DNA of 9,173 nucleotides. Source: Flavobacteriaceae bacterium (GTDB taxonomy: Bacteria; Bacteroidota; Bacteroidia; Flavobacteriales; Flavobacteriaceae). Below are positions 1 to 5,316 of this stretch, one piece after another. Both the position numbers and the translations under genes were made by a program. A model generated the notes under the pieces. That model did no database searches, was not told the origin of the DNA, and saw only the letters and a list, made by a program, of their open reading frames with translations. The stretch lies in the NCBI GenBank assembly GCA_030625995.1, contig DAOUPU010000088.1:1-9173 (forward strand). Reading direction: 5' to 3'. Each line of letters begins with the position of its first letter. Position 1 is the stretch's first letter.

Positions 1-566
1 TAATCAAATACTCTTTTTTTATAAAACTGTGGAAGTAAATTTGTTGCTCTCTCAATTGGTCCGGCAACCAATTGTGGAAAGAAGCTAACAAAGGCCGCAA
101 AGGCAATAAAATTTCTTGTTGGCTCCAATTTTTTCCTATAAACATCAATAGTATAACTTAATGTCTGAAAAGTGTAAAAACTAATTCCTACAGGAAGAAT
201 AATATTTAAACCTTGCGGGTTAATCGGATGACCTAAAAAGGTAAAGGCTTCTATAAAATTATCTAAAAAGAAATTGTAATATTTAAAAAAACCAAGAAAA
301 CCAAGATTCACTGCTATACTCGTCCAAAGTAAAATTAGCCTTCTCTTATGATTTTCTTCATTACGAAGTCTCCTGCCAACAGTATAATCCACTAAAGTGC
401 TAAATAGTATCAAGGATAAAAATCGCCAATCCCACCAACCATAGAATACATAACTGGCTATAACAATTAGAAGGTTCTGAAGCTTTAAATTCTTGTGGAT
501 AACAAACCAATACAATACAAATACAATTGGCAAAAATATTGCAAAATCTATGGAGTTAAATAACAT
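1..566 (-). CDS. MBOAT family (AlgI/DltB-like) O-acyltransferase, N-terminal part, cut by window edge
   Basis: Translating the minus strand from the ATG at 566 gives 188 residues with no stop before the left edge, so the C-terminal part is missing. MBOAT proteins are multi-pass inner-membrane enzymes that move acyl groups (often acetyl) onto glycans or other hydroxyl acceptors; AlgI in alginate acetylation is the reference. Visible family signatures are YGWWDWRFL (residues 42-50), NLGFLGFFKYYNFF (87-100), LPVGISFYTFQTLSY (124-138) and FFPQLVAGPI (162-171). Several hydrophobic segments are visible, the first around residues 8-22 and 30-43. The catalytic histidine of MBOATs lies further downstream, outside the window. 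The start is the first ATG, begins directly with a membrane-type segment as in relatives, and has a good -7 box about 40 bp upstream. It lies 98 bp downstream of a FemAB-like gene on the same strand, which suggests an envelope or exopolysaccharide modification locus. The family is secure; the acceptor is unknown. Confidence 0.93.
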   Translation of the reverse strand, partial: MLFNSIDFAIFLPIVFVLYWFVIHKNLKLQNLLIVIASYVFYGWWDWRFLSLILFSTLVDYTVGRRLRNEENHKRRLILLWTSIAVNLGFLGFFKYYNFFLDNFIEAFTFLGHPINPQGLNIILPVGISFYTFQTLSYTIDVYRKKLEPTRNFIAFAAFVSFFPQLVAGPIERATNLLPQFYKKRVFD

Positions 567-602
567 CTACCACTAGTATTTATTGAAATTGTTTAATATT
601 TT

Positions 603-630
603 CAAATATATCTTTAATATTTAAATCAAA
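603..630 (-). promoter_or_regulatory. Candidate Bacteroidota-type promoter for the MBOAT gene
   Basis: Read on the minus strand, a perfect -7 box TATATTTG (603-610, consensus TAnnTTTG) is preceded by a TTTG (627-630) with a 16-bp spacer, slightly shorter than the usual range. Transcription would start near 597, giving a leader of about 30 nt before the ATG at 566. It suggests the MBOAT gene can be transcribed separately from the FemAB-like gene upstream. The surrounding sequence is very AT-rich, so a chance match is possible. Confidence 0.45.
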
Positions 631-664
631 AAAATATTTACTTTAACCGAATAATAATTTACAA

Positions 665-1693
665 TTATCGATCGAACAGTTTATATTTTCTATATGTTTT
701 GGTAATTTTATTCTCAATTCTAAACGCTAAAGGAAAGTTTATTCTTGAGTACATGCCTATTTCAACCAACTCCCCTCCAAATCTCGATTTATATGTTCTC
801 AATCTGTTATCCTGGCCTTTTGTACCTGCCCCCATATAATCAAATATCGCTATTTTATGTTTTAGACCAAATTTCATTACTTCCCAATCTACCATTGCAT
901 CCGGACTTTGTTTACTATATTCTCTATTGAGTCCGGCTCTGAACCAATGATATATCCTATTTTTATCGTATATAAAAAATCCGCCACCAATTATTTTATT
1001 GTTATAGATTACGGAGATCATTCTTGAATTATCCAATTCTAGCAAATTTGACAAAAACGCTAAATCCGGAATGGGCAGCGCCATTACTTTATCATTTATT
1101 TTAAAAACTTTGGAAAGTATATTATAAACCTCTCGTAATTTTTCCGGTGATTTATCATAAGAAATTTCAACTCCTTCCTTAACAGCTCTTCTTATTTCTC
1201 TCTTTCGACTCGAATCAAAATTATTGTACACTTCTTCTTCTGAATCCAGCTGTATAAAATAATTCAGTTTTGGAGTGTACTTCCAATTATTAGCAGTGAA
1301 GGTCTCTTTTAAAATTAGATCCGTGCGAAAATTTCTAAACTCTATATATTTTGATCTGAATTTTAAATATTTTCCAATCTTTTCGAGGAATATTTTTAGA
1401 ATTTCTGTATTATCATCTCTTACTAATGGACCTCCATAAATAAGTGCACTCCTGTTTGGATTTTTGGTCTTGCTCTTTCCAGTTGGAACAATTACTCCCG
1501 TGCAAAAGCCAAGACATTCTTTGCTAGATGCTTCGAGAAAAAATATAAATGACTTATAATTTTTCTGATCTCCCCAAAACTCAAACATTTCAATTGTTTG
1601 GAAAGCATTAGCTTGATCATGGTTTTTATAAAAATCTACCCATTTTTCTCTATTTACTTCACTTATACAAGTATAAAATTCAATATTCTTCAT
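665..1693 (-). CDS. FemAB-like GNAT-fold transferase (peptidoglycan bridge / FemX-type family)
   Basis: The product is 342 residues, about the usual size of stand-alone FemAB-related proteins. The family carries two GNAT-like domains; characterised members move amino acids from aminoacyl-tRNA onto peptidoglycan precursors, and many Gram-negative relatives sit in exopolysaccharide clusters with unproven substrates. Supporting signatures are the basic segment RKREIRRAVKEGVEI (163-177) that follows the first domain, IIGGGFFIYDKNRIYHWFRAG (234-254) as the core strands of the second domain, SPDAMVDWEVMKFGL (263-277), and the closing FDYMGAG...YKSRFGGELVEIG (284-313) typical of this family. There is no signal peptide or membrane segment, so the protein is cytoplasmic. 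The ATG at 1693 is the only sensible start; no Shine-Dalgarno sequence is seen. It lies 98 bp upstream of the MBOAT gene in the same orientation. Family assignment is firm; the substrate (amino acid versus acyl group, peptidoglycan versus other glycan) cannot be read from the sequence. Confidence 0.85.
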   Translation of the reverse strand: MKNIEFYTCISEVNREKWVDFYKNHDQANAFQTIEMFEFWGDQKNYKSFIFFLEASSKECLGFCTGVIVPTGKSKTKNPNRSALIYGGPLVRDDNTEILKIFLEKIGKYLKFRSKYIEFRNFRTDLILKETFTANNWKYTPKLNYFIQLDSEEEVYNNFDSSRKREIRRAVKEGVEISYDKSPEKLREVYNILSKVFKINDKVMALPIPDLAFLSNLLELDNSRMISVIYNNKIIGGGFFIYDKNRIYHWFRAGLNREYSKQSPDAMVDWEVMKFGLKHKIAIFDYMGAGTKGQDNRLRTYKSRFGGELVEIGMYSRINFPLAFRIENKITKTYRKYKLFDR

Positions 1694-2071
1694 CTATTTG
1701 GCTAGTCTATTTATTTTATGAAAATTAGTTGATTTGTTGTTCTCAAAAAGAATCCTTTTATTCTTTAATGAAGAATTTATTCAGCAATATTCGAGATCTT
1801 CAATAGAATTCAAAAAATTTAATTTTTAAATTAAAATAAATTACTTTTATTTGTTGTTTTAGATTTAATAGCTTTTGTTCAGTAATTTCAAACTAATATT
1901 TCTATTCCTTAATTCATCAATGAACTCTGACTTAAAAATAATTTACCTTTGTTAAACGCGTGAATATACATATTTCTTATACTATTTATTAAAATTTTTC
2001 TTTTTATCAATTGAGAACAATAGAATTGCATAATTAATGTTTATATAATTGACCTAAACTTACAAATTGTT
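1694..2071. other. AT-rich divergent intergenic region
   Basis: These 378 bp separate two divergently transcribed genes and must hold both promoters. No plausible coding sequence is seen on either strand. An 18-nt AT-only palindrome (1818-1835, 8-bp arms around TT) lies near the middle. A plus-strand -7 box occurs at 1944-1951. No clear TAnnTTTG box was found on the minus strand for the FemAB-like gene. Confidence 0.7.
1944..1951 (+). promoter_or_regulatory. Possible -7 box (TACCTTTG) for the QueC-like gene
   Basis: TACCTTTG matches the Bacteroidota -7 consensus TAnnTTTG on the coding strand of the downstream gene. No TTTG or TTG is found at the proper -33 distance, and the implied leader would be about 115 nt. 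A weaker alternative, TATAATTG at 2044-2051 (7 of 8 matches), would give a leader of about 15 nt. Confidence 0.28.
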
Positions 2072-2884
2072 ATGAAGAAAATTAATATTGAAAATGATCC
2101 GGTCAAGTTACTCTGGACAGGTGGCTGGGATTCGACTTTTCAACTCCTGCAATTATTGTTTGTTTACAAAAGCAAGGTAATTCCATTCTATCTAATACAT
2201 GAAGACCGTCCCTCTACGGGAATAGAGATCATGACAATGAAGAGGATCAAGTCTTATTTATTTAAAAAATTTCCTCATACAAAAGACCTTCTTGAGCCTA
2301 CCCGATTTTATGCGATGAACGATCTCGTTCCAAATCAGGAAATTAGTGATGCCTATCATGGCATCAAAGAAGAAAAACATATTGGATTACAATATGCCTG
2401 GCTGGCAAGATTGTGCAGGGAAGAGAAGATCAATGACATGCAATTATCTGTTGAAAAATCAATGTTCCCTATTAAAAATCACTGGGATACTGATTTAGAT
2501 AAAATGCTAATGGAGACTAAAGTCAACTCCCAAAGCGTTTATATAATGGATCCTAAGTATAAAGAAACAAAAGAATATCTGTTATTTAAATATTTTTCTT
2601 TTCCTATTATTAAAATTACAAAGAAAGAAATGTCTCATATTTCAGCCAATAAAGGCTGGGATGCAATAATGCAAATGACATGGTTTTGCCACTATCCAAC
2701 TAAAAATAAAAAACCTTGCGGCAAGTGCAAACCTTGTCTATCAGTTATTCAAGAGGGTTTTGGAGCGAGAATTTCAACAAAAAGACGCTTTGTTTCTTAC
2801 ACCTACAGCAAAACCATCTGGCCACTAAAGTCAGTTCTAAGGCCCGCTCTTGTTCAGATTGGATTTGTTAAAAACAGTAGATAA
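2072..2884 (+). CDS. PP-loop ATPase, QueC-like (7-cyano-7-deazaguanine synthase-related), divergent
   Basis: The product is 270 residues. Close to the N terminus is a PP-loop nucleotide-binding motif in the form WTGGWDSTF (15-23), the counterpart of SGGxDS in adenylating enzymes of the N-type pyrophosphatase superfamily. Near the C terminus four cysteines (C206, C216, C219, C222; C-x9-C-x2-C-x2-C, ending in PCGKCKPC) resemble the zinc site of QueC, which converts 7-carboxy-7-deazaguanine to preQ0 using ATP and ammonia. The Trp in the P-loop, the greater length (QueC is about 220-230 residues) and a C-terminal extension of some 45 residues mark it as a divergent relative, so I do not call it queC. 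No other queuosine gene is in the window. Such QueC-like ATPases are known outside queuosine synthesis, and here the neighbours suggest an envelope-glycan context, but that is inference. It is soluble, with no signal peptide. The EamA permease gene follows 107 bp downstream on the same strand. ATP-dependent adenylation or amidation chemistry is likely; the substrate is unknown. Confidence 0.75.
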   Translation: MKKINIENDPVKLLWTGGWDSTFQLLQLLFVYKSKVIPFYLIHEDRPSTGIEIMTMKRIKSYLFKKFPHTKDLLEPTRFYAMNDLVPNQEISDAYHGIKEEKHIGLQYAWLARLCREEKINDMQLSVEKSMFPIKNHWDTDLDKMLMETKVNSQSVYIMDPKYKETKEYLLFKYFSFPIIKITKKEMSHISANKGWDAIMQMTWFCHYPTKNKKPCGKCKPCLSVIQEGFGARISTKRRFVSYTYSKTIWPLKSVLRPALVQIGFVKNSR

Positions 2885-2991
2885 TACCAAATAAACAATT
2901 ATCTTTCTGGTCTGTTATTGATATCAATTATTTCTGCAATCTTATTTGAATTTAAGAATATTTGTTATACTTAGTAAAAATATAACTTTTC

Positions 2992-3885
2992 ATGACAAGT
3001 AATGTAAAAGCAAAGAATCATTTCCTAAGAACTTTTATCTATACTTCCCTAGCACTGATTGCCTTTGCTGCCAATTCCGTTTTATGCCGGAAAGCTTTGG
3101 GTGAGAATAAAATTGATGCTTCCGGGTTCACTATCATTCGACTGCTTTCGGGAATTATTATGTTAATGATCCTGCTCGGTTTATCCAAAACTAAAAAAAA
3201 TAATAAAACAAAAGGAAGTTGGTATTCAGGTGTAATGCTATTTCTCTACGCAGTAACATTTTCGTTTGCTTACATCACCCTGGATACAGGTACCGGAGCG
3301 CTAATTGCTTTTGGATCTGTCCAAATTACAATAATATTATATTCCATATTTTCTGGTCATAAACTACATTGGATGGAAGGCTTAGGAACAATGATCGCTT
3401 TTTCAGGATTTGTATATTTAATTTTGCCAGGAGTAAATTCTCCTCCCTTAAAAGGTTTTATTCTAATGACCATCGCTGGTATTGCATGGGGTATTTATAC
3501 ATTGAACGGTCTGGGTTCAAAGAATCCACTAAAGGACACTGCTTATAATTTTGTAAGAACACTTCCTTTTCTAATCCTCTTGTTTTTATTTACAATGAAA
3601 GACATAAGCTATTCCTTAGAAGGGGTTTTGTTAGCTGTAATTTCGGGAGCTGTTACGTCGGGAATCGGATATACAATTTGGTATATAGCCCTTAGAGACT
3701 TAACCAATGTACAAAGTGCCGTGGTGCAGCTCTTAGTTCCTGCTCTCGCTGCTTTTGGTGGGGTTATTTTTGTTTCAGAAGTAATTTCCTTAAGACTGAT
3801 CTTAGCTTCCTTGCTTATTCTTGGTGGCATATTAATTGTAACCCTGGGGAAAAATTATCTCAAAATATCAAAAATCAGGAAATAA
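2992..3885 (+). CDS. EamA/DMT-superfamily 10-TM permease
   Basis: The product is 297 residues with the ten hydrophobic segments and internal two-fold repeat of EamA (drug/metabolite transporter) proteins. Approximate membrane spans are 12-32, 43-63, 77-97, 100-120, 128-146, 153-172, 188-203, 209-233, 240-260 and 266-286. The second half carries the typical GIGYTIWYIALRDLTNVQSA...LVPALAAFGGVIFVSEVIS pattern ending in a short conserved acidic site (SE near 262-263). Basic stretches (KTKKNNKTK, 66-74; KISKIRK at the C terminus) fit cytoplasmic loops. It would sit in the inner membrane and export or import a small metabolite; the substrate cannot be inferred. It is on the same strand as the QueC-like gene but with a 107-bp gap, so co-transcription is uncertain. 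A weak -7-like AATATTTG lies at 2957-2964. Its stop codon lies inside the 3' end of mnmA, giving an 11-nt convergent overlap with no room for a separate terminator. Confidence 0.9.
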   Translation: MTSNVKAKNHFLRTFIYTSLALIAFAANSVLCRKALGENKIDASGFTIIRLLSGIIMLMILLGLSKTKKNNKTKGSWYSGVMLFLYAVTFSFAYITLDTGTGALIAFGSVQITIILYSIFSGHKLHWMEGLGTMIAFSGFVYLILPGVNSPPLKGFILMTIAGIAWGIYTLNGLGSKNPLKDTAYNFVRTLPFLILLFLFTMKDISYSLEGVLLAVISGAVTSGIGYTIWYIALRDLTNVQSAVVQLLVPALAAFGGVIFVSEVISLRLILASLLILGGILIVTLGKNYLKISKIRK

Positions 3886-5062
3886 CTCCTGAACCGAGTA
3901 ATTCATCATCATGATACCAGGCTACAAATTGCCCTTCCGTAATTGCAGATTGTTCATTTTTAAAAGCTACGAACATCCCTACTTCCGTTTTAAACAATTT
4001 GGCTTCTTCCAATTCTTGTCTGTAACGAATTCTCGCCCTAACCACCATTTCTTCACCATCTTTTAATTTAAGATCTGTACGGATCCAATGGATTTCATCA
4101 TTCTTAACAATCAAAACTTTCCGATAGAGCCCTCTGTGGTTCTTACCTTCTCCGGTATAAATAATATTTTCATTTACGTCGGTATCTATAACAAAAAGTG
4201 GCTCTACTGTTCCACCAACCGCCAATCCTTTTCTCTGACCTTTGGTAAAATAATGCGCTCCCTGGTGTTTGCCCACCACTTTTCCATCTTCCAAATTATA
4301 TTCGTGCTTATTACTGAAATGTTGTAGTTCCTCAAGTTTGCTATTAAACACGGGTACTTCATCCGAATATTTTTCCCAACTATTTGAAACCTTAACAATT
4401 ACACCTTCTTTAGGTTCTAGTTTTTGCTGTAAAAATTCCGGTAAACGAACCTTCCCAATGAAACATAAGCCTTGAGAGTCCTTTTTATCAGCTGTAACCA
4501 AATCCAATTCTGCAGCTATTTTTCTAACTTCAGATTTATTGAGTTCACCTATCGGGAACAGCGATTTTGCCAATTGTTTTTGTGATAATTGACATAAGAA
4601 ATAAGATTGATCTTTATTATTGTCTTTTCCAGCTAACAATCGATAGATAAGTTCTCCATTTTTATTTATCTCATCCTTTCTGCAATAATGTCCCGTAGCA
4701 ACAAAATCAGCCCCTAAGTCGATTGCTATTTTCATAAAAACATCAAATTTGATCTCCCTATTACACAATACATCCGGATTAGGAGTTCTTCCCATTTTGT
4801 ATTCATTGAACATATAATTAACAATACGTTCCTTATACTGTTCACTCAGGTCAACCACCTGAAATGGAATATCTAATTTTTCAGCCACCAACATAGCGTC
4901 ATTACTGTCCTCCAGCCATGGGCATTCATTGGAAATTGTTACCGAATCATCATGCCAATTTTTCATAAACAAACCTATCACTTCATAGCCTTGCTCCTTC
5001 AACAGATAAGCTGCAACACTGGAATCAACACCACCAGAAAGACCTACAATAACACGCTTCAT
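3875..5062 (-). CDS. mnmA: tRNA-specific 2-thiouridylase MnmA
   Basis: MnmA adenylates and then thiolates C2 of the wobble uridine U34 in tRNA-Lys, -Glu and -Gln, using persulfide sulfur delivered by a cysteine desulfurase route. Residues here are counted from the upstream ATG at 5071. The PP-loop SGGVDSS is at 12-18, the catalytic-cysteine motif TPNPDVLCN at 96-104 (C103), GHYCR at 127-131, DQSYFL at 154-159, the second catalytic cysteine in QGLCFIG at 200-206 (C203), and the C-terminal barrel segments FTKGQRKGLAVGG (275-287) and ARIRYRQ (346-352). All catalytic residues are present. About 25 extra residues around 231-260 precede the GKVVGKHQGAHYF segment, an insertion I associate with Bacteroidota homologues. 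I chose the ATG at 5062 because family members begin MKRV(I/V)VGLSGG; the other ATG at 5071 adds only MII and would lie about 6 nt from the predicted transcription start. The 3' end overlaps the convergent permease gene. Confidence 0.96.
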   Translation of the reverse strand: MKRVIVGLSGGVDSSVAAYLLKEQGYEVIGLFMKNWHDDSVTISNECPWLEDSNDAMLVAEKLDIPFQVVDLSEQYKERIVNYMFNEYKMGRTPNPDVLCNREIKFDVFMKIAIDLGADFVATGHYCRKDEINKNGELIYRLLAGKDNNKDQSYFLCQLSQKQLAKSLFPIGELNKSEVRKIAAELDLVTADKKDSQGLCFIGKVRLPEFLQQKLEPKEGVIVKVSNSWEKYSDEVPVFNSKLEELQHFSNKHEYNLEDGKVVGKHQGAHYFTKGQRKGLAVGGTVEPLFVIDTDVNENIIYTGEGKNHRGLYRKVLIVKNDEIHWIRTDLKLKDGEEMVVRARIRYRQELEEAKLFKTEVGMFVAFKNEQSAITEGQFVAWYHDDELLGSGVIS

Positions 5063-5082
5063 GATTATCATTAAATAAGGTG

Positions 5083-5090
5083 CAAAGTTA
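5083..5090 (-). promoter_or_regulatory. -7 box of the mnmA promoter (TAACTTTG)
   Basis: On the minus strand TAACTTTG, followed by CACC, matches the Bacteroidota sigma-A -7 consensus TAnnTTTG exactly. It ends 20 nt before the ATG at 5062. Transcription would start near 5077, which gives a leader of about 15 nt to 5062 but only about 6 nt to the alternative ATG at 5071. A -33 TTG at ideal spacing is not seen; the nearest lies 25 bp upstream (5116-5118). The position and perfect core make it the best promoter call in the window. Confidence 0.6.
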
Positions 5091-5176
5091 GTGATAAGTT
5101 TTTAGTAAAGGACAGCAATTCTTGTACATGTAATTCAGTTCTTGGTATGTAGATTTGATAGAAGTTTGCTTTTAGA

Positions 5177-5207
5177 CACACCCCTAACCCCTCTCTAGAG
5201 GGGAATT
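5177..5207. repeat. Palindromic intergenic repeat unit (CCCCTAACCCCTC / GAGGGG type)
   Basis: A C-rich lead (CACCCCTAACC) runs into a perfect hairpin at 5188-5203, CCCCTCT-CT-AGAGGGG, with 7-bp arms, followed by AATT. The base composition is strikingly different from the AT-rich surroundings. From memory, intergenic palindromes of this wording recur in many Bacteroidota genomes, resembling REP-type elements. It lies downstream of priA and upstream of the mnmA promoter. It lacks a T-tract on either side, so it is not a classical intrinsic terminator, although the hairpin could still stabilise or end the priA transcript. Confidence 0.6.
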
Positions 5208-5269
5208 GTTACGTTTTCTGATTGTTGTTTTGTATCGGAATGCGATTGTCTTATGACGGCCGAACCGTA

Positions 5270-5286
5270 CTCTAGAGAGAATTGTT
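5270..5286. repeat. Degenerate second copy of the CTCTAGAG-AATTGTT repeat end
   Basis: CTCTAGAGAGAATTGTT here resembles CTCTAGAGGGGAATTGTT at 5193-5210, with one base missing and one changed. Both copies are in the same orientation, about 77 bp apart, and both are followed by a TTTTC run. It looks like a decayed partner of the palindromic unit at 5177-5207. Confidence 0.35.
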
Positions 5287-5316
5287 GCTGTTTTCATAAG
5301 TGGAGCTGAACAACCA

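Noticed and set aside
745..930. Plus-strand 61-codon frame opposite the FemAB-like gene
   Set aside because: It is a shadow of the FemAB-like coding sequence; no start signals or recognisable domain.
1818..1835. AT-only palindrome in the divergent intergenic region, considered as a terminator
   Set aside because: No gene ends here; both neighbours start outward. It consists only of A and T in AT-rich DNA, so the pairing is weak and expected by chance.
2917..2928. Perfect 12-bp palindrome ATTGATATCAAT between the QueC-like and permease genes, considered as a terminator or operator
   Set aside because: It has no loop, is AT-rich and short, has no following T-tract, and no matching site appears elsewhere. 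Chance is likely at this base composition.
3609..3830. Minus-strand 73-codon frame opposite the permease gene
   Set aside because: It is antisense to conserved membrane segments of the EamA permease and shows no protein family traits.
2072..3885. QueC-like ATPase plus permease considered as a new defence system
   Set aside because: No nuclease, nucleotidyltransferase, effector or mobile-element gene accompanies them, and the genes have a 107-bp gap. The sequence gives no direct support for a defence role.
4088..4475. Several 64-79 codon open frames within mnmA on both strands
   Set aside because: All are contained in the intact mnmA gene, in other frames, without family signatures or promoters.
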